Source: Clostridiales bacterium (GTDB lineage Bacteria; Bacillota; Clostridia; Christensenellales; JAISNN01). From it: a DNA stretch of 64,000 bases. Both the position numbers and the translations under genes were made by a program. The notes beneath the pieces are model-generated. The model was not told the origin of the DNA and did not search any database. It saw only the letters and a program-made list of their open reading frames with translations. The stretch covers positions 1 to 64,000 of the forward strand of contig JAISOS010000007.1 of NCBI GenBank assembly GCA_031275485.1, written 5' to 3'. Below are positions 49,125 to 58,170 of the stretch, piece by piece. Numbering within the stretch: position 1 is the first letter of the stretch; every line of letters starts with the position of its first letter.

Positions 49125-49766
49125 TTACCTCCGTTGGTCGATTTGTACTATGCAATACTTCTTGTCGGAATAGTCGTAATCAGCCCATTCGTCCTCGTCC
49201 GCTTTTGAAGTTTTGCGTACTTGGTATTGCTGTCCATCTATGACGAACGTCGTCTTGTCCGCCTTTTCTCTGTTCGTAAATATGTGGACGATTTGCTTGT
49301 TCTCGTCCGTATCAACTCCGCCTTTGGATAGCGGCTGTATGTGGTCTATGTCCCACCCGTATTGCGAATTCTCGTTGCGGTATGCGCTTTTAATAATCTT
49401 GTTGCCCGCAAAGTCGGTCGCTTCGGTTACGTCGCCGAACTCGCGTTCCCAAAAACTCACGCGCTTATCGCCTATCTTGTAAACACCCCGCTTGCCGCTC
49501 TCGTCTTTTTGTACTTGATAGCGGATGCCGTCAATCGAGTAAGTTATTTTGCCGTCGCGTAAAACGTGCGCCTCGTAACTCACTATGTGTAGATTGTCAT
49601 CCGCTTTCGTTCCGCCTTGGTCTAACGGCAGTATATATTCAAGCACCCACCCGTACTGCGAGCCCGCTTGATTGTATGCGGCTTTCTTTATCGTCCGCCC
49701 CGTATAGTCGTTTGCGTCCTGTGCGCCTTGTCCAAAAAACTTTACCCACCATTCGCTTGCCGTCAT
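49125..49766 (-). CDS. Double HNH-endonuclease-like protein (tandem HNH-like modules)
   Basis: Second module WDIDHIQPLSKGGVDTDENKQIVHIFTNREKADKTTFVIDGQQYQVRKTS resembles an HNH core; first module WVLEYILPLDQGGTKADDNLHIVSYEAHVLRDGKITYSIDGIRYQVQKDES is its diverged duplicate. RBS aaggagat. Confidence 0.75.
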   Translation of the reverse strand: MTASEWWVKFFGQGAQDANDYTGRTIKKAAYNQAGSQYGWVLEYILPLDQGGTKADDNLHIVSYEAHVLRDGKITYSIDGIRYQVQKDESGKRGVYKIGDKRVSFWEREFGDVTEATDFAGNKIIKSAYRNENSQYGWDIDHIQPLSKGGVDTDENKQIVHIFTNREKADKTTFVIDGQQYQVRKTSKADEDEWADYDYSDKKYCIVQIDQRR

Positions 49767-49787
49767 TTGCCGTTATCTCCTTGAAAT

Positions 49788-49823
49788 CAAAAAAACGCTC
49801 TCTCGCTATATCCGAGAGAGCGT
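49788..49823 (-). terminator. Intrinsic terminator/attenuator in the 5' leader of the HNH operon
   Basis: Minus: ACGCTCTCTCGGATATAGCGAGAGAGCGTTTTTTT, ending ~20 nt before the ATG at 49766. Confidence 0.8.
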
Positions 49824-49863
49824 CATGTTTATATGCTACGCTTCAAAGGTTATTTTAGGCTTC

Positions 49864-49935
49864 CTAAAACATTTCCTTTATTCTCTCTGTTATCGGTTTA
49901 ATAAGCGAGATTAAGTTGTTGTCCGAAACGCCCAT
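49864..49935 (-). CDS. Candidate 23-aa leader peptide or C-terminal gene remnant
   Basis: Minus: MGVSDNNLISLIKPITERIKEMF*; lies between a promoter-like TTGACA-18-TAGACT and the terminator. Confidence 0.4.
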   Translation of the reverse strand: MGVSDNNLISLIKPITERIKEMF

Positions 49936-49970
49936 ATCGGCTCGCGCCTCAATGTTTATATCATGTGTAT

Positions 49971-50000
49971 AGTCTAGCATATTATGAGATATCTTGTCAA
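49971..50000 (-). promoter_or_regulatory. Sigma-70-type promoter candidate for the HNH operon leader
   Basis: Minus: TTGACA (49995-50000), 18-nt spacer, TAGACT (49971-49976). Confidence 0.5.
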
Positions 50001-50304
50001 GTATTTTCGCCCCGCAAAATTAAAATTGCCGATAAAACGCTTCACGCGCCTATCGATTGTTTTCCCGAGTATTTAATCGGACTATTTACTAAAACCGCAC
50101 GGGGCGTGTTTTGGCGCCGCCGGGCGCGTAAATTTACTTGATCTTTTGGGTTATTTATGGTATTCTATGTATGTAAATTCGGGTTGCGAGTCGACTCAAA
50201 AAGCGGTTTTATCCGTTTTGACCCACAAATACGCGGTTTGATGACTATTTTCCGCTTTAATTTTTGTCGCCAATATACGCGATTCAAATCCCGTAACAGA
50301 CTTC

Positions 50305-50335
50305 AAAGAGCGCGGTTCAAGTCCGCGCTCTTTTT
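50305..50335. terminator. Intrinsic terminator hairpin with tRNA T-arm-like loop
   Basis: aaagagcgcggttcaagtccgcgctctttttat; perfect 8-bp GC stem followed by T5. Confidence 0.65.
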
Positions 50336-50520
50336 ATGCCGTTTGCTGAAAACCGTTGCACACCGTGCTTTATGACTATTTTAACACTAAATACCGTTAT
50401 CCGTTTCGGTGAAGCAAGCTCATCTCTTTGAATTTCGTTATACTTTTCGGTGAAGCAACATCATCAAATTTGGCGCTACTTTCCGGTGATTACAGACAAA
50501 TAAAAACGCCTACAAGCGGT

Positions 50521-51216
50521 CTATGCTATTATCGTTCCGCCGGAGCGGTTTTTAACGGCTTTGACTATACTGTTTTCGGCGTTCAGGGCAAACGCTATAA
50601 TCGGAATTTTATTATCCATACACATTGTGAGCGCGGTTTTGTCCATTACGGTCAAGCCGCGGTTTATCACGTCGAGGTAAGATATGCTGTCGAATTTTTT
50701 TGCGCCGCCGTTAATTTTCGGGTCGCTGTCGTACACGCCGTCAATATTTTTAGCGAGCAACAACGCGTCGGCGTGCATTTCGCAGGCTTTGAGCGCGGCG
50801 GCGGTATCCGTCGTAAAGTAGGGGTTGCCCGTTCCGGCTCCAAATATAACCACACGGTTTTTCTCGAAATGCCGCTCGGCTTTTTTGTATATATAAGGCT
50901 CGGCGATTTTCGTAATGTCGATAGAGGTCATGACTCGGGCGCACACGCCCTTTCTTTCAAGCGCGTCGCGCAGAGCGATGGCGTTCATTACCGTCGCAAG
51001 CATTCCCATATGGTCGGCGACGGTTCTGTCCATATCCCTGCCCTGCCTGCCGCGCCAAAAGTTACCGCCGCCCACGACGACGCCTATGTCCACGCCCATT
51101 TTATTTACTTCGGCGATTTGACTTACGACGCCGTTTACCACCGCCTCGTCCAGACCGAAACCTCCGCCCGACAACGCCTCGCCGCTGATTTTTAAAATAA
51201 TTCTCTTAAATCCCAA
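50521..51216 (-). CDS. pyrH: Uridylate kinase
   Basis: [85 protein letters not shown] start at 51216 with GAGGTG RBS. Confidence 0.95.
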   Translation of the reverse strand: MGFKRIILKISGEALSGGGFGLDEAVVNGVVSQIAEVNKMGVDIGVVVGGGNFWRGRQGRDMDRTVADHMGMLATVMNAIALRDALERKGVCARVMTSIDITKIAEPYIYKKAERHFEKNRVVIFGAGTGNPYFTTDTAAALKACEMHADALLLAKNIDGVYDSDPKINGGAKKFDSISYLDVINRGLTVMDKTALTMCMDNKIPIIAFALNAENSIVKAVKNRSGGTIIA

Positions 51217-51563
51217 ATTTTCGCACCTCTTTTTATCAGGTTGATTTTTAAAAAATTCCTTGTATAATAGATAATTACGTTCGACGGATACGCGTACAAT
51301 TTTCCACATATATTTTAATTGCGCAAAAAGCGCGGCTTTTCGCTTTATACGACGGAACAAGCGTCTGTCGCGCAATTTAAAAAGCGGTATCGACGGATCT
51401 ATTTAAAACTTGACGGCAATACTTTCAGGCGTTTTTGACGGCGCGTACTTCCGCAGTATGTAGGGAAAATACAACGCGGCGGCACGCCGGATGCGGCAAA
51501 AGATGCCGTAGGCGCAACTCCGAAAGAGGTCTTAATATATTTACTCCAAAAACATTAAAATAA

Positions 51564-51590
51564 AAGCAATTATTAAATTAATAATTGCTT
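51564..51590 (-). terminator. Intrinsic terminator downstream of tsf
   Basis: Minus: AAGCAATTATTAATTTAATAATTGCTTTTATTTT. Confidence 0.75.
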
Positions 51591-51598
51591 TTTAAAAA

Positions 51599-52264
51599 TT
51601 ATTCATTATTCATTTTATTTAATTGGTCTTGAATTTCGTCGGCGAAAGTGTCCCTCTTTTTTTCCAACCCCTCGCCCATTTCGTAGCGAACGAATCTTCT
51701 GACCGTAATTTTCTCTCCGATTTTCCCGATGCTCTCGTTAATCAAAGCCGCGACGGTTTTCGCGGGGTCTTTCACATAATCCTGTTCGAGGAGGCAGATC
51801 TCCTTATAGAACTTGGAAACGCGTCCCTCTACCATTTTGTCGATAATATCGACGGGCTTAGGCTTAGGTTCGTTCAGCGCCTGAGCCTTTAATATTTCCT
51901 TTTCCTTGGCGACAACCTCGGCGGGAATTTCCTCTTTTACGATGTACGAAGGCTTGGCGGCGGCGATATGCATCGCGATATTGTGAACCAAATCCTTAAA
52001 TTCGTCCGACTTAGCGACGAAATCGGTTTCGCAATTGACCTCTATGAGCACACCGACTTTGCCGCCCAAATGAATATAGCTGTTGACAAGCCCTTGCGAG
52101 GCGATTCTCTGCGATTTTTTCGCTGCGGAGGCTATGCCCTTTTCTCTCAAATAATCAACGGCTTTTTCCATATTTCCGTCCGTTTCGGTCAAAGCTTTTT
52201 TGCAATCCATCATACCCGCGCCGGTTTTTTGCCGCAACGCGACGACGTCCTGACTTGTAAACAT
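51599..52264 (-). CDS. tsf: Translation elongation factor Ts
   Basis: MFTSQDVVALRQKTGAGMMDCKKALTETDGNMEKAVDYLREKGIASAAKKSQRIASQGLV...GVLIEVNCETDFVAKSDEF. Confidence 0.96.
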   Translation of the reverse strand: MFTSQDVVALRQKTGAGMMDCKKALTETDGNMEKAVDYLREKGIASAAKKSQRIASQGLVNSYIHLGGKVGVLIEVNCETDFVAKSDEFKDLVHNIAMHIAAAKPSYIVKEEIPAEVVAKEKEILKAQALNEPKPKPVDIIDKMVEGRVSKFYKEICLLEQDYVKDPAKTVAALINESIGKIGEKITVRRFVRYEMGEGLEKKRDTFADEIQDQLNKMNNE

Positions 52265-52369
52265 ACACATATCTCCCGTTATGCTTAAATTATATTTTTT
52301 TCGTTTATCATATTTTTTCGCCGCGCATTTTATAACTGCTATGCCGGTCAAACTTTTGAATCGCGCGTC

Positions 52370-52570
52370 GCGTAATTTAAAAGAAATTTAAAGCTCGCTT
52401 CAAATTTGGCGGGAATACCCGCTTTTTAACGCCGTCACATTAAAAAACCGTAAAACACAAAAGCCTTTTACGTCCGCGTTACAGCGCGCCGAGCGCGGTT
52501 TAAAAGTTTATTCACTGTACCGCGCACTTGCCATTATTTATAAACTCCGTCGCAGATTCCCCACCCTTAA
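52370..52570. repeat. Dispersed intergenic repeat, family D, copy 2
   Basis: cgcttcaaatttggcgggaatacccgctttttaacgccgtcacattaaaaaaccgtaaaac...tttaaaagtttattcactgtaccgcgc. Confidence 0.6.
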
Positions 52571-52655
52571 CGCGGAATATCGCGGCGAATCAAACGTACC
52601 GATTTCAGCCGCCGCTCGCATTTTTTAACCCGCGCCGTCACAAAACGCCTCCAAC

Positions 52656-53471
52656 CTATTCCGCTTCCGCAGTTTCGGTCTTGATTTCCGCCTTTTCCGC
52701 GCCGGCGGCGGCTTGCGCGAAGACTATATCCTTAAAGGAAATATTCTCCTCGCCTTCAACGGACTCGGGTTTCTCCGCGAACCCCTGCTCACCCTGTTTC
52801 GCCTCTATGACCGCGTCGGCTATGACCGACGCCACAAGCTTTATAGCCCTTATAGCGTCATCGTTACCCGGTATCACATAATCGCAAAGGTCGGGGTCGC
52901 AGTTCGTGTCCACGACGCCTACGACGGGTATACCCAAAAGCTTGGCTTCCTTGATAGCGATTTCCTCTTTTTTCAAATCGACGACAAAAAGCGCGCCCGG
53001 CAGAACCCTCATATTTTTAATTCCGCCGAGGTTTTTCTCGAGCTGGTCTCTTTCCGCGCGCAATTTCAGAACCTCTTTTTTGGGAAGCAATTCAAACTCG
53101 CCTATTAATTCCATCTGATTGATTTTGTTCAAGCGGTCTATTCTGCTGCGAATAGTTTTGAAATTCGTCATCGTTCCGCCTAGCCATCTCTGGTTGATAA
53201 AGAACATTTCGCATCTTTCCGCTTCCTGCTGAATGGCGTCCTGCGCCTGCTTTTTAGTACCCACAAAGAGGATGGATTTTCCCTCCTTTACGACCGAAAC
53301 GACATAAGAATACGCCTTTTCGATCATCTCCGCGCTGAGCTGCAAATCAATTATGTGAATATTGTTCCGCGCGGCGTAGATATACTTCGCCATTTTAGGA
53401 TTCCATTTCGGGGTCTGATGACCGAAATGAACGCCCGCTTCCAAGAGTTGCTTCATGCTGACTACCGACAT
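52656..53471 (-). CDS. rpsB: 30S ribosomal protein S2
   Basis: [54 protein letters not shown]...[17 protein letters not shown]. Confidence 0.96.
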   Translation of the reverse strand: MSVVSMKQLLEAGVHFGHQTPKWNPKMAKYIYAARNNIHIIDLQLSAEMIEKAYSYVVSVVKEGKSILFVGTKKQAQDAIQQEAERCEMFFINQRWLGGTMTNFKTIRSRIDRLNKINQMELIGEFELLPKKEVLKLRAERDQLEKNLGGIKNMRVLPGALFVVDLKKEEIAIKEAKLLGIPVVGVVDTNCDPDLCDYVIPGNDDAIRAIKLVASVIADAVIEAKQGEQGFAEKPESVEGEENISFKDIVFAQAAAGAEKAEIKTETAEAE

Positions 53472-53802
53472 AAATAAAAAAAACCTCCGTTTTTATACCT
53501 CCCCCACGTCTCATTTAAGCGCGCAAACGCGGAACCGAGCATAGACATAATCCGGCTTCCGTATCCGCGCCTTGCCGTCCACAATACAAAACATGAGAGA
53601 AAAGTGGCGGCTTCCCGCGTAAGGTGCGTAATAATTTTAAATTATTTTAGCATTTATAGAAAAAAAAATCAATAAAAAACATATACAAAAAATTTTTTTT
53701 CAAAAATTTTTTTCAAAAGTTTAAAAATTTAAAAAAATACGCGGTGAAAAATCTTTTTGCGAACAAAAGGCTACCCTCCGCGCAAACCTTTTTTTAAATT
53801 TT

Positions 53803-54714
53803 TTATTTTATTTCCGTATTTCCCAATTTTTTTAAAACCGCTTGAAAATAATCGGGCAGAGGCGCGTAAAACTCAAGAATCTCGCCGCTTACGGGATGCG
53901 CGACTATAAGCTTATGCGCGTGCAACAACTGCCCGTTCGTCTTGAATCTCATACTGCCGCCGTAAAGCCCGTCCCCCGTAACCGGGTGCCCGATATGCTT
54001 TGAATGTACTCTTATTTGATGCGTTCTGCCCGTTTTCAGCTCGAATTCGACGAGTGAAAATTCTCTAAATCGTTTTATCACTTTATATAGCGTAACGGCG
54101 CGCCTCCCCTCCCGCGTCACGCACATTTGCAGACGGTTTTTAGGATTTCTTCCTATAAAGGTTTCCACGATCCCCTCGTCCGCCTTGACCGCGCCGTCCA
54201 AAAGAGCGGTATAATACCGCCGCGCCGATTTTTCGGCAATCTGCCCGCTTAACGATAAATGAGCGCGGTTATTTTTCGCGGCCAGAATTAGTCCCGACGT
54301 GTCCTTATCCAGTCTATGAACAATTCCGGGACGCATTTCGCCGTTAAGATCGCTGAGGTTTTGCAAATTAAACAGCAGAGCGTTGACCAGCGTGCCGGAC
54401 GCCGCGCCTCTCGCGGGATGCGCTACCATACCCTGCGGTTTATTTATGACCGCAAAATCCCCGTCCTGATAGATTATGTCGAGAGGTATCGCCTCCGGCT
54501 TTACGGAAACAGAGCGGTTCTCCGTCCGCGCGTACAAAACGTCTCCCGCTTTCAATATCAGACCCGCTTTCTTTACCGCGCCGTTCACGGTCGCGCGCGC
54601 GCCGTCAATCAAGCTCTTCACGTAAGAACGCGTTGCGCCCTCTATACGCTCGGTCAAATACACGTCAAACCGCCGCCCCTCGCCCCCGTTCTCAACAATA
54701 AATTCATATTCCAT
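53803..54714 (-). CDS. rluD: RluA/RluD family 23S rRNA pseudouridine synthase
   Basis: S4-like N-terminus; IIYQDGDFAVINKPQGMVAHPARGAASGTLVNALLF, RPGIVHRLDKDTSGLILAAKNNRAH, ELKTGRTHQIRVHSKHIGHPVTGDGLYG. Confidence 0.92.
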   Translation of the reverse strand: MEYEFIVENGGEGRRFDVYLTERIEGATRSYVKSLIDGARATVNGAVKKAGLILKAGDVLYARTENRSVSVKPEAIPLDIIYQDGDFAVINKPQGMVAHPARGAASGTLVNALLFNLQNLSDLNGEMRPGIVHRLDKDTSGLILAAKNNRAHLSLSGQIAEKSARRYYTALLDGAVKADEGIVETFIGRNPKNRLQMCVTREGRRAVTLYKVIKRFREFSLVEFELKTGRTHQIRVHSKHIGHPVTGDGLYGGSMRFKTNGQLLHAHKLIVAHPVSGEILEFYAPLPDYFQAVLKKLGNTEIK

Positions 54715-54728
54715 TTGTTTTAGATTAT

Positions 54729-54764
54729 GCGGATAAAACCTTATTTAAAAAAGGTTTTATCCGC
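54729..54764. repeat. Family A palindromic intergenic element upstream of the rluD-like gene
   Basis: gcggataaaaccttatttaaaaaaggttttatccgc. Confidence 0.85.
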
Positions 54765-55115
54765 GCCCTCTTTCCAAAAAACTTCATATAGACCCTATAC
54801 TAAAACCCGCTAATTAACGTAAGATCAAGATATATAAACAATACGGATTGCGCCGTTTATAACCGCAAGCATATACGTTTCGGGACAGGCTACGGATTTT
54901 ATTTTAGACTGTTTTTATGCTCGGCTCGGATTCCAATTCATGATCTAAGGCATTTTTTGAGAAAGCGCGGCGATGCCGCGTCGGAAAAAACAGCGCGGCC
55001 GGGGCGCCAAAACGGGCGAAGTACGAATATAGCGCATATTGTCAAATCCGCTCAGATGTGTTTCCATATAAAAAAACGCCGCGACCGCGTTATTTTGCCG
55101 CCGCCTATTTTCGCC

Positions 55116-55826
55116 TCATTCCGGCGCTTGCCCGTTTTTTGTTATCTCCTTACCGCTAGTATTATCCGCAACATTAACACTATCCGTGCCGTCCGTTTCT
55201 ATTATTTCCGTGTTGTCCGCACCTTTACTCGTGGCGGGCGCTACGGATACGTCCGCGTTAGCATCGCGCGCTTTTTTGTCCGCAACCTCTTTTCCATCTT
55301 TTTCTCCGCGTTCTTTTTTTCGCTCGTCGGACAATGACAAAAGAAGCGTTATAATTATGAGCGCCGCCCCCGTTACCGTACACGCGTCCGCGACGTTAAA
55401 ACTCGTATAAAACACAAAATACAAAAAGTCGCGCACATATCCGTAAACGAGCCGCTCCGCGCCGTTCGCGAAACCGCCCGCGAGTATCAGCGAAAAGCCT
55501 ATGCGGACGGAGGGTTTTTCATTGAGATTTTTTAGAAGATAAAGTACGATGAGACCCGAAACAAGCATAGAGAAAACGCCGAAAAAACGCGACGCGCCAG
55601 AAAACATTCCGAAAGCGATTCCGTCGTTAGTCGCCGCCGTAAGGTAGAATATATTTTTTATCACCTCAATCGGCTCCTCACGCCGCTCCAAAACGTCGAA
55701 TACCGCGAGCTTGGACAGCCAATCAAGCGCGACGAAAGCGACGAATATTACGCCTTCGGTTATCAGCCTTTTCTTTTTATCTGCAGGCAGATTTTTTAGA
55801 TCGATTTTCAAATTAAATTTCCTCAT
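55116..55826 (-). CDS. lspA: Lipoprotein signal peptidase (signal peptidase II) with long polar C-terminal tail
   Basis: VALDWLSKLAVFDVL, TNDGIAFGMFSG, LILAGGFANGAERLVYGYVRDFLYFVFYTSFNVADACTVTGA. Confidence 0.88.
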   Translation of the reverse strand: MRKFNLKIDLKNLPADKKKRLITEGVIFVAFVALDWLSKLAVFDVLERREEPIEVIKNIFYLTAATNDGIAFGMFSGASRFFGVFSMLVSGLIVLYLLKNLNEKPSVRIGFSLILAGGFANGAERLVYGYVRDFLYFVFYTSFNVADACTVTGAALIIITLLLSLSDERKKERGEKDGKEVADKKARDANADVSVAPATSKGADNTEIIETDGTDSVNVADNTSGKEITKNGQAPE

Positions 55827-56103
55827 TATAAATTTCCCCCGTGTCGGAATCCGTTTTTGTGGATTAAATTCATTCGGCAGGATTTTATAGGAATTTTTGC
55901 GGTTTTCGGGGCGTTTCCAAAAGAGTAATATCTAATCAGTTTAAGTACCGCGCGCTTCGAAGTATTCCGAACCGCGTCGTTTTTCGAAATATTCTTACCG
56001 TCAAAAATTCCCGTTTACACACCGCTTTGCCTAAAATCAAAGTAACGCGGCATTGCGAATATAATCCATAACAACTATAACGCCGAAGTTTTTTGGAAAG
56101 GGG

Positions 56104-56144
56104 CGCGTGGAAAACCTTTTGTGAACAAAAGGTTTTCCACGCGT
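56104..56144. repeat. Family A palindromic intergenic element downstream of sepF
   Basis: cgcgtggaaaaccttttgtgaacaaaaggttttccacgcg. Confidence 0.88.
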
Positions 56145-56172
56145 AATCTATCTAAAAAAAGAAAAACCTCTT

Positions 56173-56808
56173 TCACACATCGTTTTTATTTTTGCCAACT
56201 GCGTCGTTCGTAACCTTTACGAAACTCGGCGTAAACAGAAACGCGCTTCCCGTAATTCTTTGCATACCGCCGTTTAAAGCGTAGATCGCGCCGCTCATGA
56301 AATCAAGCATTTTCTGCGTCGTTCCGTCGGGCAGATAGTGCAACTCGACGATAACGGCTTCCATGCGCTTAACGGAATCTATAAGGCGGATAATGTCGTC
56401 GAGCGAGCGCGGATAATACACATTGATATTGCTCAAATTCCCGTATTCCGCGCCTTTCCCGCGTTTGACTTCGCCGTCGAAAGACAACCCACGCCCAAAC
56501 CTTACCCCGTTCGCCAATTCGGGCGCCGCCGCGTTAAAATCGACGCGGGCGGGTGAAAGCGTCTCCCCGTACCGCCTGTACGAATCGCGCTTTTTAGGCG
56601 CGGACGTAGCGCCAAAAGCGGCGTTAGCGCCGTAAATCTCGGTCGGTAGCGGCGGGCGCGCTACATGAGTTCCATGCGGCGACGAACGCGCTACGCGGGA
56701 CGGCGGCGGATTATCCGCCGCCGCGCTCGAATAAGTTCCGACGACGCGTCCTTCCTCCGCGCAATTTTCGGCGTGATAAAAATCTATAAATCGTCTGATT
56801 ATTCCCAT
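56173..56808 (-). CDS. sepF: SepF-like cell division protein
   Basis: MGIIRRFIDFYHAEN...linker...INVYYPRSLDDIIRLIDSVKRMEAVIVELHYLPDGTTQKMLDFMSGAIYALNGGMQRITGSAFLFTPSFVKV. Confidence 0.88.
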   Translation of the reverse strand: MGIIRRFIDFYHAENCAEEGRVVGTYSSAAADNPPPSRVARSSPHGTHVARPPLPTEIYGANAAFGATSAPKKRDSYRRYGETLSPARVDFNAAAPELANGVRFGRGLSFDGEVKRGKGAEYGNLSNINVYYPRSLDDIIRLIDSVKRMEAVIVELHYLPDGTTQKMLDFMSGAIYALNGGMQRITGSAFLFTPSFVKVTNDAVGKNKNDV

Positions 56809-57205
56809 ACCGTTCCGCCCCTTGCAGAAATTTATTATCTTCGGTATGCGAGGATCCAAAGATTATGCGGAGGGCTTTTCTTGAGAGAAAAGACTTCTCC
56901 CCCCGCGCCCTTCAAAAGACCTTAATAAATTTTTTTTCAACGCGTTCTTTCTTTAATAATGTCCCCCCGTGCCTTTTTCCGAAAATTTTCGTTAATTTAG
57001 GACATAAACGAATAAACGCTTTACCGATGTTCGTTAACTCCTTTTTCTTGCATGTTTATTCATCGGTTCAAAACATTATTCGTTGGGTTTTCGAATGCTT
57101 TATTCCTAAAACGCGAGGTGAACACTCTTTTTTTATTTTAAAACGCATATACGTTTTACGTTGTTTTCTCGCATGCTTATTCGTTTTTATTTATCCGCCC
57201 GCCGC

Positions 57206-57889
57206 TTAGACTTCTCTTTTCCCGAATATGGCGGAGCCAAGTCTTATCATATTCGCGCCGTATTTTACGGCGGTTTTATAATCGTTAGACATTCCGGCCG
57301 AGAGATATTTGCAGTCGAGGTTACCGCCGCGCATATTCCTCACGCGCACGAACAATTCGTAAAGCGCCCGATAATACCTTTCCGTATCGGCGGCATTGTC
57401 CGACGCGGGCAGAACGCTCATCAAGCCCAAAACGCGTATGCCTCTACGCATCGCAAGCCCGTTTATAAATTCCTCCGCGCCGTCTGCGGAAGTGCCTCCC
57501 TTAGACGCCTCGTCCGCGATATTGACCTCGACGAGGCAATCGGTTATGACGGAATTTTTCAAGGATAATCTATCGATTTCCTTCGCCAGCTCCTCTCTGT
57601 CCAAGGAATGAATTAAAACGTCCTTACCTATTAAATATTTAACCTTATTAGTTTGTAGCCGTCCGATAAAATGCCATTTAAATGGCGCGTCTTTCGCGTA
57701 ATGCGCGACGAATTCCTGCACGCGGTTCTCGCCCAAATCGGAAACGCATCCCGCGACGGCGGCAATCGCGCCGCTCGTCTGTGTCTTCACGGCGGCGATA
57801 AGCGTAATTTCATCGGGACTGCGTCCGCATTCGCGGCAGACCTCTCTTATGTCCGACCTGATTTTTTCTATATTAGCCTTGTAATCCAT
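57206..57889 (-). CDS. YggS family PLP-homeostasis protein
   Basis: ITLIAAVKTQ...DLGENRVQEFVAHYAKDAPFKWHFIGRLQTNKVKYLIGKDVLIHSLDREELAKEI...LGLMSVLP...LSAGMSNDYKTAVKYGANMIRLGSAIFGKR. Confidence 0.94.
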   Translation of the reverse strand: MDYKANIEKIRSDIREVCRECGRSPDEITLIAAVKTQTSGAIAAVAGCVSDLGENRVQEFVAHYAKDAPFKWHFIGRLQTNKVKYLIGKDVLIHSLDREELAKEIDRLSLKNSVITDCLVEVNIADEASKGGTSADGAEEFINGLAMRRGIRVLGLMSVLPASDNAADTERYYRALYELFVRVRNMRGGNLDCKYLSAGMSNDYKTAVKYGANMIRLGSAIFGKREV

Positions 57890-58170
57890 AAATTTTTCTC
57901 TTTATCGCCGCATAATCCGCCCGTTCATTACAAATCAGACTTAGTATACCATAAAGCTCGCCGAAAGTAAAGTTAAATCGTTTTTTTAACCGCGGAAAAA
58001 TATTCCGATTTTGTATTTATTTTAAGTTTTTAAAAAACACAAACGGTTTTTCTCCGAAGTACCGGTAAATTTCACTCCGTCCGTAAAGCGAAAAAATATT
58101 TTTCAAGCTTCGTATAGACATTAAAAACGCCGAGAACTTCGTCCCGAAATACGGATGCGTTTTCATTCTT

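Noticed and set aside
50157-50340. Possible tRNA gene
   Set aside because: Only T-arm-like stretches; no acceptor, D or anticodon arms could be assembled.
45900-50340. Prophage or integrative element
   Set aside because: No integrase, terminase, capsid or relaxase genes seen; only nuclease/regulator-type accessory genes.
53480-53640. Structured rpsB leader RNA
   Set aside because: Some pairing potential upstream of rpsB but no motif I could match with confidence.
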